Positions 1-7,702 of a stretch of DNA of 18,735 nucleotides are shown one piece after another. Source of the stretch: Euryarchaeota archaeon UBA556 (GTDB taxonomy: Archaea > Thermoplasmatota > Poseidoniia > Poseidoniales > Thalassarchaeaceae); NCBI GenBank assembly GCA_002494975.1, contig DADI01000038.1, forward strand, positions 1-18,735, written 5' to 3'. The notes beneath the pieces are model-generated. The model made no database searches, was not told the origin of the DNA, and was given only the letters and a program-made list of their open reading frames with translations. The position numbers were made by a program, and so were the translations under genes. The first letter of the stretch is position 1. Each line of letters opens with the position of its first letter.

Positions 1-212
1 GCATAGTAACCGTGGAAGATCATTCAGTTATAGGAGGTCTTGGAGGAGGAGTGGCAGAATACCTTTCCAGGAATATACCTACTCCGCTAGAAATGGTTGG
101 TGTTGATGATAGATTTGGAGAGAGTGGCGGCACATCTGAATTAATGGCACATTTGAATATTAATTATAATGCTATTATTAATGCATGTCACGCAGTAATA
201 AAGCGTAAATAA
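1..212 (+). CDS. Transketolase, C-terminal subunit (3' end only)
   Basis: This is the last ~70 residues of a transketolase C-terminal domain; the 5' part lies outside the window. The frame is open from base 3. The sequence VTVEDHSVIGGLG, followed by the GVDDRFGESGG segment, is the usual C-terminal signature of transketolase and related thiamine-diphosphate enzymes. Transketolase moves two-carbon ketol units between sugar phosphates in the non-oxidative pentose phosphate pathway, in the cytoplasm. Many archaea encode it as two subunits, and this would be the end of the second one; that split cannot be checked here. A GTG at base 12 is internal and is not a real start. The protein ends in a basic KRK tail at a TAA stop. 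Confidence 0.85.
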   Translation, partial: IVTVEDHSVIGGLGGGVAEYLSRNIPTPLEMVGVDDRFGESGGTSELMAHLNINYNAIINACHAVIKRK

Positions 213-275
213 TTAAGCAAAGAAGATACTTTCTTGGGTTTCATTCATGAAGGAGTGAGGTTCGAAAGTGAATTA

Positions 276-1133
276 ATGAATGAGGCCGAAAGACTCAGAG
301 ACTTACTTGATGGGTCAATGGATCCTTCAGAATTAGAGTCTTACAAAGAATATTACAAATTGGCTGAAAGAATTTATGGGAGTGAAGCATTAGATGAAAT
401 CGGGATCATTAGCCCTAAAGAAGTCGAAGAAAAATTAGAACCTTCAGGAAATAGTGAATTTACGCACGATGTAATTTTGCCTATTCCAAAATCTGATTTA
501 AAAGAAGAAATTTTAGATACAAAGGGACGAACTGGAAGGAGAAGGACATTTGTAATGTTAGTAGGGGTAATTGGGTTGATTCTTATTAGCTCAAACATTT
601 TCATTGGTATCGATTCAGTACTTGGTTTGTGCGAAGATACAGAGAAAATGGGGGATGTGGAACTCGTGGCTACACCAGCAGTTAATGGGAATACATTAAC
701 CATATTCTGGAGCGCTAAAAATGTCACAATAGGCGAAGAATATTCAATCACATGGGATATCTCACAGAATGGATCACAGGAATTAGTCAGTAGTGGGGGA
801 ATCAATATGATTGCAAATGGAAATTCATTCACACACTCAACTAATGCTACAGTGCAAATAGAACCATATTCGTATTCATCCCAACTATTACTGAATGGGA
901 CAATAATAGCTACTGCTGGAGGAAGTTACGAGAGTACACAAGTAAGCACCATGTCAACTATTCAAACGACAAAACTTTGTGAAGATAATCCAAGATTAAA
1001 ATTAACTGAGATTGGAAACTACAAAAATATTGATTCTTGGGGACAAGTAGGTGAAGGAGAAATTATTGATGGCATGTTGTTGGTAATTTTCGCATTCATC
1101 TCTTTGTTCGGAATGACAAAAAAGAAGAAATAA
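276..1133 (+). CDS. Unknown two-helix membrane protein with extracytoplasmic domain
   Basis: I do not recognise the family. With the ATG at 276 the protein has 285 residues. An acidic, helical N-terminal region of about 90 residues (start MNEAERLRDLLDGSMDPSEL) is followed by a basic RTGRRR stretch and a hydrophobic helix (about residues 90-112). Next comes a Ser/Thr/Asn-rich, beta-looking domain of about 145 residues, with several N-x-S/T sites and two LCED motifs whose cysteines could pair. A second hydrophobic helix and a KKKK tail end the protein. The layout suggests a cytoplasmic N-terminus, an outside domain and a C-terminal anchor. The open frame extends to TTG 234 and also has GTG 255; ATG 276 was chosen because the acidic motif starts there, but no well-spaced ribosome-binding site decides it. 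It follows the transketolase gene on the same strand and may be co-transcribed. Confidence 0.6.
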   Translation: MNEAERLRDLLDGSMDPSELESYKEYYKLAERIYGSEALDEIGIISPKEVEEKLEPSGNSEFTHDVILPIPKSDLKEEILDTKGRTGRRRTFVMLVGVIGLILISSNIFIGIDSVLGLCEDTEKMGDVELVATPAVNGNTLTIFWSAKNVTIGEEYSITWDISQNGSQELVSSGGINMIANGNSFTHSTNATVQIEPYSYSSQLLLNGTIIATAGGSYESTQVSTMSTIQTTKLCEDNPRLKLTEIGNYKNIDSWGQVGEGEIIDGMLLVIFAFISLFGMTKKKK

Positions 1134-2654
1134 TTAGTACATTCGAGCAAGATGTTGCTTTCGAGTAGTTAACTTTCCAGTAATAGCACAGGGAATTGAT
1201 TCAGGATAAGGTTCCACACAATCACCGAGTAATGCTAGCCCTGTTATTTTCTCTAAAACCTCAGCATCAGCATCGTTCCCATCGAATGCTAACTCGTAAA
1301 CTATACCATCCACAATTGGAGAATTTAATTCCCAACCAGAATCCTTAGAGGAAATCCCAGGGAATTTTTGCACCAATTCTGAATTATTATTTAATGAGCG
1401 ATTCAGTAATGTTTCAGAAATATCATCTAAGTACTGATTTATTGTTTGCGATAGATTTTCTAAACTAACTTCTATTTTACCACCTGTTCTTAGAGATAAA
1501 ACACACTTATTCGCATCTAAATCACGAGGACCAAGTTCTAATCTTATTGGAGCGCCTCTAATTTCCCAATGGTAATGTTTACCTCCGGGCCTGATATCTC
1601 TATCATCAACGTGAACTCTGAATCCAGAACCTCTAAGTTCCTTCGCTAGATCATTAATCTTAGGTATTACTTGCTCATTCACGTGGGCTGCAACAGGCAT
1701 CAAGATTATTTGGTATGGAGACACTGAGGGTGGTAATATCAGCCCAGAATCATCACCATGCATACCTACAACTGCACCGAGTAATCTTTCAGACATACCA
1801 AATGTAGTTTGGTGACAATTCTGCGTATTACCCTCTGCATCTTCATAATTTAGATCGAATGCTTGTGCCCATTGGTCACGGTAATGATGATAAGTTGCGA
1901 TTTGAAGTGTGCGTCCATTAGGCATTACGGCATCTACTGCGGTAGTGTACCATGCACCAGGGAACGTATCCCAAACAGGTCTTTTTGATACGATAACTGG
2001 CATGCATAAAGATTTCATTAGTCTTTGAACAATTTCTGCATCTTGTTCTATTTGTCTTGTAGCGCCCTGCTCATCTTTGTGCACAGTATGAGCTTCAAAG
2101 AAATGAATTTCTCTCACACGAATAAATGATCGTGTTTGCTTAGTTTCATATCGAAATGTATTAACAATTTGGAATGTTTTTAGTGGAAGATCAGCATGAC
2201 TCCTCACCCAAAGAGAAAACATAGTGTACATAGGAGTTTCAGACGTAGGTCGTAAAAACATAGGGATATCTAGTTCGTTTTCTCCGCCCTTTGTTACCCA
2301 ATAAACTTCTTTCTTGAACCCTGAGTCTTCTTCATCCATTCTAAGTTCTGATGGATCTACTCCCAATTCTCTTGCTGCTTTGAGGCGTGAAACTAGTTGA
2401 TTCTCTTTTTCGAGAAGATCTTCAGGAACTAAGAGTGGAAAATTATATTCTTGGTGGCCTGATTCTTCCATTTCTTTACGAGTTAAACTATCAATTAAGC
2501 GCATTGTAGACCAGCCATAAGGTTTCCAAACATCCATTCCTTTGATAGGATATCTCTTATCGACTAAATCTGAAATTTCTACAATTGCAGGGTACCAGGC
2601 ATTAAAATCCGACTTAGGAGGTATTCCTCTCTTGGCCTTACCATGCTTCCCCAT
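1134..2654 (-). CDS. proS: Prolyl-tRNA synthetase, archaeal/eukaryal type
   Basis: A class II aminoacyl-tRNA synthetase that charges tRNA-Pro with proline. About 506 residues, near the usual archaeal length of about 480. The N-terminus (MGKHGKAKRG...DFNAWYPAIV), the motif 2 region (FRYETKQTRSFIRVREIHFFEAHT, residues about 170-195), the LQIATYHHYRDQWAQAF segment, and HGDDSGLILPPSVSPYQI leading into the anticodon-binding domain are all typical of archaeal ProRS. It ends in Tyr, as the archaeal/eukaryal type does. The C-terminal zinc-binding domain looks degenerate, with only two cysteines (GDCVEPYPESIPC). The open frame extends upstream to a TTG at 2708 that overlaps the CoaBC stop, but the family start is the ATG at 2654. 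It lies 50 bases downstream of CoaBC on the same strand, probably in one operon. Confidence 0.93.
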   Translation of the reverse strand: MGKHGKAKRGIPPKSDFNAWYPAIVEISDLVDKRYPIKGMDVWKPYGWSTMRLIDSLTRKEMEESGHQEYNFPLLVPEDLLEKENQLVSRLKAARELGVDPSELRMDEEDSGFKKEVYWVTKGGENELDIPMFLRPTSETPMYTMFSLWVRSHADLPLKTFQIVNTFRYETKQTRSFIRVREIHFFEAHTVHKDEQGATRQIEQDAEIVQRLMKSLCMPVIVSKRPVWDTFPGAWYTTAVDAVMPNGRTLQIATYHHYRDQWAQAFDLNYEDAEGNTQNCHQTTFGMSERLLGAVVGMHGDDSGLILPPSVSPYQIILMPVAAHVNEQVIPKINDLAKELRGSGFRVHVDDRDIRPGGKHYHWEIRGAPIRLELGPRDLDANKCVLSLRTGGKIEVSLENLSQTINQYLDDISETLLNRSLNNNSELVQKFPGISSKDSGWELNSPIVDGIVYELAFDGNDADAEVLEKITGLALLGDCVEPYPESIPCAITGKLTTRKQHLARMY

Positions 2655-2704
2655 AATTGCTTGCAACCTTAGATAATGCTTGAATGTGCCGCAGATAGAG
2701 TCTA

Positions 2705-3853
2705 TCAAGAAATGAATTTTTCTAGTTCATCACACAAATCCATCTGGCTGTTTAATAGTTTAAAACTGCCATCTGGGATTACAAATCTCGCTCTAGGATA
2801 CTGATTATCACCAATTTGTTCTAATAAATTAGCCACTACTGCATCAACTCCATATTTTGAAATTTGATCTAAAGATTTCTTAATTAAAATTTCTTCTGAC
2901 ACACTAGTTTCTAACTTAAAACCAATTCGAACACATTCACCAACATAATCAGAAAGTTCGGAAATATGTTTCAAAGTAGGCTTTAATTCAATATTCCAAC
3001 TATCTTGACCACTTGCTCGTTTCCCTGATTCTGCAGGCATAGAATAGTCTAGAACTGCTGCTGCATGGATCCAAACATCAGGATTGGAATCATCTTTTGC
3101 TATTTTAATAGATTCTGACAACATATCTTCTGGAGAACCGGCTCTTATGATATTGGGAAGTTCAAATGAGGAAGAAGCAGATGTTTTACCAACAATACAA
3201 CGAACATCGTGCCCCATCATGAATAAATGCTCAGCTATTGCCCAACCTGTCTTACCAGAAGAGGCATTTTGGATTGCTCGAACCGAATCTATTGGAGCAC
3301 GAGTCGCCCCTAGAGTAATTGCAATTTTTTTCCGGTTGGGGAGACTGGAATTAGTAATATTTGCTAATTTAGCTACAATTTCAGTTGGAGAAGGTTGCTT
3401 TCTTCGACCTTCTTTTTCAGAATCAATAATACAATAGCTCCCTTCCTGAATGAGTTTTTCAAGAAGTTCCGTTGTTACTGGATCATCAAATAAATCTTGA
3501 TGCATCGATGGCACAAATACAATTGGAGTACGGTTTCCTCTTGCAGCAGAAAGTGCCATCATTAGGGGAGAGTCCATAATCCCATGAATATGCTTCGAAA
3601 TTGTATTTCTTGTCGCTGGAGCCACAAGAACTGTATCATAATTTTCTAACTGTTGCATCTTAGGATTCCAATCAGTAAGTATATCTTGACCTGACGCCCA
3701 AGATAAGGCCAATGGTGAAATAATTTTTTCGGCATCCCTAGACATCATGATTGTTAGTTGCGCCTGGTGGCGCCTTAATTCTCTGGAGAGACGTACAGAT
3801 TCAACTGCGGCTATGCCGCCTGAAACTAAGAAAAGCACCTTCTTACCCTTCAT
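2705..3853 (-). CDS. coaBC: Bifunctional phosphopantothenoylcysteine decarboxylase/synthetase
   Basis: Two coenzyme A biosynthesis steps in one protein: CoaB ligates cysteine to 4'-phosphopantothenate, and CoaC decarboxylates the product to 4'-phosphopantetheine using FMN. 382 residues. The flavoprotein domain (about 1-165) shows VLFLVSGGIAAVES, VLVAPATRNTISK and PSMHQDLFDDP. The synthetase domain (about 175-382) shows ITLGATRAPIDSVRAIQNASSGKTG, AAVLDYSMP, KPTLKH, IGFKLET and VANLL, all expected of CoaB. The decarboxylase histidine normally found before the NYDTVLVAPAT segment is not obvious; that stretch reads DWNPKMQQLEN. An upstream extension to 3994 is open but unlike the family, so the ATG at 3853 is used. 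It is upstream of proS in a likely operon and divergent from the membrane protein at 3959. Confidence 0.9.
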   Translation of the reverse strand: MKGKKVLFLVSGGIAAVESVRLSRELRRHQAQLTIMMSRDAEKIISPLALSWASGQDILTDWNPKMQQLENYDTVLVAPATRNTISKHIHGIMDSPLMMALSAARGNRTPIVFVPSMHQDLFDDPVTTELLEKLIQEGSYCIIDSEKEGRRKQPSPTEIVAKLANITNSSLPNRKKIAITLGATRAPIDSVRAIQNASSGKTGWAIAEHLFMMGHDVRCIVGKTSASSSFELPNIIRAGSPEDMLSESIKIAKDDSNPDVWIHAAAVLDYSMPAESGKRASGQDSWNIELKPTLKHISELSDYVGECVRIGFKLETSVSEEILIKKSLDQISKYGVDAVVANLLEQIGDNQYPRARFVIPDGSFKLLNSQMDLCDELEKFIS

Positions 3854-3946
3854 ACTGGAGCCACGAACGACTACTCCTGTGTCTTTTACCACACACCTCG
3901 CAGAGGGGGAGCATTCATGAGTTCGTCGCAACAGTAGATAGACATA

Positions 3947-3952
3947 GGAGGG
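3947..3952 (+). promoter_or_regulatory. Ribosome binding site of the 3959 gene
   Basis: GGAGGG lies six bases before the ATG at 3959. It selects this ATG over the nearby in-frame ATGs at 3968 and 3974. Confidence 0.65.
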
Positions 3953-3958
3953 CTTTGG

Positions 3959-4477
3959 ATGTCGAATATGGTGATGGAAAATTTGCATAAACACCTGTAT
4001 AGATTCATGATCGTTGATTTGTTATTAGGTATTTTCATAGTTTCACCCATTCTGATATTACTTCCAAACTATATATCATTAACTTTAGTAATACCTATAT
4101 TTGGAGTGATTACATTCAAAAATAGAAGAAAATATGGTGATTTATGGGGTATGTTCTTGCTACTAATTTTATCATTGATATTCGTATTAGTTGGATTACA
4201 AGATTTAGGAAGAGGCGATAACTCAGATACAATCCAAGGAATTTTATTATTACTTCTCTCAATTTCTACACTTCGCAGAATTAAGACAATAAGAAATCCA
4301 ACATACAAAAACTGGTATAATAATGTGAAAGAAAATATTGGAGATCTAAATAGTCAACTGGAAGAAGATGAAGTTTTTGCAACATGTCCATTATGTTCAA
4401 CACTATTAGCAGTAATTCCAAGCAAACTATCGTTAGCAGATAAATGCCCAAACTGTAATGGCAATTTGGTTAATTAA
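3959..4477 (+). CDS. Small membrane protein with C-terminal zinc ribbon
   Basis: 172 residues, family not recognised. Residues about 17-105 hold four hydrophobic segments: two close together (FMIVDLLLGIFIVSPILILL, then LTLVIPIFGVITF), a third (LWGMFLLLILSLIFVLVGL) and a fourth (IQGILLLLLSIS). A cytoplasmic-looking tail ends in a C-x2-C-x16-C-x2-C zinc ribbon (CPLC...CPNC). The ribbon could bind nucleic acid or a partner protein, so the protein may be a membrane-tethered adaptor; this is inference. The start is fixed by a strong GGAGGG site. It is divergent from coaBC, sharing the 3854-3958 spacer, and convergent with the thiolase gene 13 bases downstream. Confidence 0.7.
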   Translation: MSNMVMENLHKHLYRFMIVDLLLGIFIVSPILILLPNYISLTLVIPIFGVITFKNRRKYGDLWGMFLLLILSLIFVLVGLQDLGRGDNSDTIQGILLLLLSISTLRRIKTIRNPTYKNWYNNVKENIGDLNSQLEEDEVFATCPLCSTLLAVIPSKLSLADKCPNCNGNLVN

Positions 4478-4484
4478 AATATTG

Positions 4485-4490
4485 AAAAAA
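4485..4490 (-). terminator. Short T tract after the thiolase stop
   Basis: On the minus strand six T residues follow the thiolase TAA directly, then further T-rich sequence. Archaeal terminators are often simple T runs, so this is a plausible end for the thiolase transcript. No stem-loop precedes it. Confidence 0.35.
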
Positions 4491-5624
4491 TTAAACTTTT
4501 TCCAAGGCAATGGCTATTCCCATACCGCCACCAATACACATGGTTGCTACTGCGCGCTTTGAATCAGTTGATTTGAGTAAACTAGCCGCTTTGCCTGTGA
4601 TTCTAGCACCAGATGCACCTAATGGATGCCCTATAGCCAATGCACCACCATGTAAGTTTACCTTCTTGTAATCAATACCAAGGTCCTCTATAACCGCTAA
4701 ACTTTGACTTGAGAACGCTTCATTTAGTTCAAATAAATCAACATCTTCGATATCCCAATTTGCTCTTTCTAGAACTTTTCGAGTAGCTTCTATTGGGCCG
4801 ATACCCATAACATCTGGCGAACAACCAGTTACTGAACCTGCAACAATTCTGGCGATAGGTGTGAGATTATTGGTAGCAGCGAATTCTTCACTACAAACTA
4901 TCATGAATACAGCCCCATCAGTTAGAGGGGAGGAAGTTGCGGCAGTAACTATACCATCATCTCCAAACGCAGGATTCAGTCGAGCCATCGATTCCAGAGT
5001 AGTATTGCCACGGATACATCCATCTTGGCTAATGTCGCCATCATCTGTTTGAATACTTACAATTTCATCTGAAAATAAACCATTAGACTGAGCAATTGCT
5101 GCTTTTTGATGTGATGAAAGTGCAAACTCTTCATGTTCAATACGTGTTTGTTGCCATTCTCTAGCAACATTCTCTGCGGTAATCCCCATACCCATGTAAG
5201 CATCAGGAAATTTAACTTCTAATTCAGGAGATGGACTCCAGTTGAAACCACGTCTTTGGACGCGGCTCATAGACTCAACACCACCTACTAAGATACATTC
5301 ACCCCAACCAACTTCTATGTGTGCTGCAGCAGAAAGAATTGCCTGCATAGATGAACCACAAAGTCTGTTTATTGTGGCCCCAGGGACAGTGTTTGGCAAG
5401 TCGCCAAGAAATGTCAACAATCTCCCCATATTGTAACCTTGCTCCCCTTCAGGATATGCACAACCTAGAATTAAGTCATCTATCATTGAACCTGAAATAT
5501 CATTTCTTTTCATTAACTCCCTAATCACTTGACCTGCTAACTCATCAGGCCTAATATTTGCTAATTTACCCTTATGAGCTCTATGAAATGGAGACCTAAG
5601 CCAATCAACAATTACTGCTTTCAT
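4491..5624 (-). CDS. Acetyl-CoA acyltransferase (thiolase)
   Basis: Thiolase, which cleaves 3-ketoacyl-CoA with CoA or, in reverse, condenses acyl-CoAs. 377 residues, slightly shorter than the usual 390-400. The three catalytic elements are present: the nucleophilic Cys89 in INRLCGSS, His333 in IGHPLGASGAR, and Cys363 in MCIGGGMG. LFELNEAFSSQS also matches. The active-site context and GGVESMSR are those of degradative (FadA/FadI-like) thiolases rather than the archaeal HMG-pathway thiolase, which usually sits with HMG-CoA synthase and an OB-fold (DUF35) protein, neither of which is nearby. A role in fatty acid beta-oxidation is therefore favoured, although acetoacetyl-CoA supply to the mevalonate pathway cannot be excluded. 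The start is the ATG at 5624. It is divergent from kptA. Confidence 0.9.
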   Translation of the reverse strand: MKAVIVDWLRSPFHRAHKGKLANIRPDELAGQVIRELMKRNDISGSMIDDLILGCAYPEGEQGYNMGRLLTFLGDLPNTVPGATINRLCGSSMQAILSAAAHIEVGWGECILVGGVESMSRVQRRGFNWSPSPELEVKFPDAYMGMGITAENVAREWQQTRIEHEEFALSSHQKAAIAQSNGLFSDEIVSIQTDDGDISQDGCIRGNTTLESMARLNPAFGDDGIVTAATSSPLTDGAVFMIVCSEEFAATNNLTPIARIVAGSVTGCSPDVMGIGPIEATRKVLERANWDIEDVDLFELNEAFSSQSLAVIEDLGIDYKKVNLHGGALAIGHPLGASGARITGKAASLLKSTDSKRAVATMCIGGGMGIAIALEKV

Positions 5625-5737
5625 GTGTGAGGGGACACGCCATAGAACATAATAATTGGCAAAGTAATTGATTATGAATTTAGACTATATCAACCGTGAG
5701 GTTCTTGAACCAAATTAAACTCGAAGTATCTGATAAT

Positions 5738-6433
5738 ATGATTAGAGAGTGCACAAGACACGGATATTACTCCGATGACAACCTATGTCCAGCATGTAAT
5801 GAAGAAGGGAAATTTATACTAAGATCTAGAGAAAGAGATAGTCTTGCTCGTAGACTTGCATTGATTTTGAGACATGCTCCAGAGAAATTTGATCTAGAGA
5901 TGGATATTAACGGATGGGTAGATGTTAAGGATATAATTAGCAGATTCAAGAAACAAGATGAGAGAAGATACCATTGGCTAAGACCTCATCACTTTAGGGC
6001 TGTTTCAGAAACTGATGGGAAAGGAAGATATGAAGTCAGAGGTAACATGATTAGAGCAACATATGGCCATACACTTGAGATCGAACTAGACTTACCAACG
6101 GAAAATATACCTACGTCATTGTTCTATCCATGTAACCCTGATGAAGCTGAGAACTTACTTGAAGTTGGAATTACACCTAGCGGAAGAGCGCATGTTCACT
6201 TATCATCAAGCATCAGATCTGCAGCAGAAGCAGGGAAAGTCCACTATAATTTACCAACCATATTAGAGATTGATACTGCAAGAATGGTTGCAGATGGAGA
6301 AACTATCTGGCATGCTGGAGTAACGGTTTACCTTGTTGAATCAGTTGATTCAGGATATCTAACTAAGATTGAAAATGATCACCCTGAATACGAAGTTGCA
6401 AGGGCGAGATGGGTAGTAGAAGAAGAAGAATAA
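5738..6433 (+). CDS. kptA: RNA 2'-phosphotransferase (Tpt1/KptA family)
   Basis: The enzyme transfers an RNA 2'-phosphate to NAD+, giving ADP-ribose 1''-2''-cyclic phosphate; in eukaryotes it ends tRNA splicing. 231 residues. The N-terminus is the archaeal zinc-binding extension (Cys5, His8, Cys17, Cys20). The core follows: LARRLALILRHAPEKF with the conserved Arg45-His46 pair, the NGWVDV segment, RATYGHT, GRAHVHLSSS, and the C-terminal IWHAGVTVYLVESV strand region. The usual L-Y-H/Y-G-T motif reads LFYPCN, which is unusual. The frame is open up to a GTG at 5696, but the archaeal family begins at the MIREC segment, so ATG 5738 is preferred. Its stop codon directly abuts the stop of the convergent zinc-ribbon gene. 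Confidence 0.85.
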   Translation: MIRECTRHGYYSDDNLCPACNEEGKFILRSRERDSLARRLALILRHAPEKFDLEMDINGWVDVKDIISRFKKQDERRYHWLRPHHFRAVSETDGKGRYEVRGNMIRATYGHTLEIELDLPTENIPTSLFYPCNPDEAENLLEVGITPSGRAHVHLSSSIRSAAEAGKVHYNLPTILEIDTARMVADGETIWHAGVTVYLVESVDSGYLTKIENDHPEYEVARARWVVEEEE

Positions 6434-6754
6434 TTACAGAAACTCTCCGCAGTTAATGCAGAAATCTAGTTCTGGAGTTATTGGTTTTTCACAAGATGAA
6501 CAGAAACTACCTGAAGATTCTTTGACTACTTCATCATTAGATACTACTCTTACTGAAGATTCTCTTTCTACAAATGGAGGAGCAATGTCTTCTACAAGTG
6601 ACATAAGATTCCTGAAATTAATAGTTTCTTGAATTGAGGATTCTAACTGAATCTGACGTCTTTCTTTCTCATCAACATCTTCAATTGACCCCACATCATC
6701 TAATTGAGATTGAAGCCACCGCTGAAATTTTTCAATATCGGATAGTTCCGCCAT
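6434..6754 (-). CDS. Small zinc-ribbon protein
   Basis: 106 residues from the ATG at 6754; a GTG at 6772 would add six residues. Function unknown. The first ~60 residues are highly charged and probably helical, possibly a coiled coil. The C-terminus holds a C-x2-C-x10-C-x2-C zinc ribbon (FCSSC...FCINCGEFL). Such short ribbons often mediate contacts with nucleic acid or proteins. The gene is divergent from isopentenyl phosphate kinase across a spacer of about 74 bases, and its stop abuts the kptA stop (TAATTA). Confidence 0.65.
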   Translation of the reverse strand: MAELSDIEKFQRWLQSQLDDVGSIEDVDEKERRQIQLESSIQETINFRNLMSLVEDIAPPFVERESSVRVVSNDEVVKESSGSFCSSCEKPITPELDFCINCGEFL

Positions 6755-6828
6755 ATTCTTTCGAATATCCACTCGGAAATGAACCCATCGTTTTGAGTCT
6801 CACCAGAGTAATATATGAATACAGCAAT

Positions 6829-7659
6829 ATGCCAAAGACGATTCGAAGTATATGGGGTTCAACTTTGGCTAATAATAAAATCGTGATTAAATTTGGCGGA
6901 GGGTTAATCACAGATAAAACTCAATTGAAAACAATCAAGGCACAAAATCTAGATTCTGTGTGTGAAATCATAGCGAATGTTTTGGGAAAAGGAAACGAAG
7001 TGATAATCGTCCACGGGGCCGGATCTTTCGGTCATTTAGAAGCGAAAAAATGGAAATTAGCCGCAGGATATGATGAAAATATCATAAAAGAGCAACGAAT
7101 TGCAGTTGAAAAGGTAAGACGTGACATGCTAGAACTAAACAAAATAGTCCTAGATAATTTGAAGAAATTTGGAATAAATAGCATATCTCATCCGCCTTCA
7201 CTCTGGGCTAACGGTCTGGGACCAGAATTTAATGGAGATATTAATCGATTTAAGGAAAATAATAGTAATACTATTCACGTGACATTTGGAGATGTAGTTG
7301 ACATTAATGATAAAAGAGAATTTGGAATATTATCAGGGGATGATTTAATGGTTAGGATTTGTAATGAAATTCCTGAAATTAGCCATTGTATATTCCTTTT
7401 AGGAGATACTGAGGGGTTACTGACTAAGCCTCCAAATCAAGAAGGAGCAGAACTTATTCCAATTTGGTCTAAAGGCCAAAAAATAATAGGAGTTCATGAA
7501 AAATCACAAGATGTAACCGGAGGGATTTTCTTGAAGGCTGAGAGTGCCAGCATTATTTGTCAAAAAATACCAAACGTTTGGATGCTTGATGGAAGAAAAC
7601 CAGAGAGAATCGAAGAACTTATTCAAACGGGTAATACTACAGGAACTAAAGTTATTTAA
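6829..7659 (+). CDS. ipk: Isopentenyl phosphate kinase
   Basis: Phosphorylates isopentenyl phosphate to isopentenyl diphosphate with ATP, the kinase step of the modified archaeal mevalonate pathway. An amino-acid-kinase fold protein of 276 residues (usual about 250-265). The Lys-Gly-rich N-terminal motif IKFGGGLIT (about residues 20-28) and IVHGAGSFGH (about 60-69) are diagnostic; the final His69 corresponds to the catalytic histidine that separates this family from other kinases of the fold. GILSGDD, LLGDTEGLL, VTGGIFLKAESA and a C-terminal GTKVI also fit. The frame is open far upstream, but the ATG at 6829 is the first plausible start; an AT-rich TATA-like stretch (6808-6816) precedes it. 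It is directly followed by the fused isomerase-synthase gene, which uses its product. Confidence 0.9.
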   Translation: MPKTIRSIWGSTLANNKIVIKFGGGLITDKTQLKTIKAQNLDSVCEIIANVLGKGNEVIIVHGAGSFGHLEAKKWKLAAGYDENIIKEQRIAVEKVRRDMLELNKIVLDNLKKFGINSISHPPSLWANGLGPEFNGDINRFKENNSNTIHVTFGDVVDINDKREFGILSGDDLMVRICNEIPEISHCIFLLGDTEGLLTKPPNQEGAELIPIWSKGQKIIGVHEKSQDVTGGIFLKAESASIICQKIPNVWMLDGRKPERIEELIQTGNTTGTKVI

Positions 7660-7702
7660 TGAAGCATCTATTATATGTAACCACCTCGGAGATATGAGAA
7701 AT

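Noticed and set aside
374..832. 152-codon minus-strand ORF inside the unknown membrane protein
   Set aside because: It lies wholly within a longer plus-strand frame with coherent membrane topology, has no ribosome-binding site and shows no recognisable family.
3084..3437. 117-codon plus-strand ORF inside coaBC
   Set aside because: It is opposite a clearly conserved CoaB/CoaC sequence and is a shadow frame.
2705..3853. The flavoprotein domain as a UbiX-type prenyltransferase partner of the UbiD gene
   Set aside because: The C-terminal CoaB domain with ATRAPIDSVR and NASSGKTG shows it is CoaBC, not UbiX.
3854..3994. N-terminal extension of CoaBC
   Set aside because: The extra 47 residues do not resemble the family, and the normal flavoprotein start MKGKKVLFLVSGG begins at 3853.
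7544..7702. Longer N-terminus of the fused isomerase overlapping ipk
   Set aside because: The extra residues match no Idi sequence, and a GGAG site plus ATG codons at 7694/7703 fit the family start.
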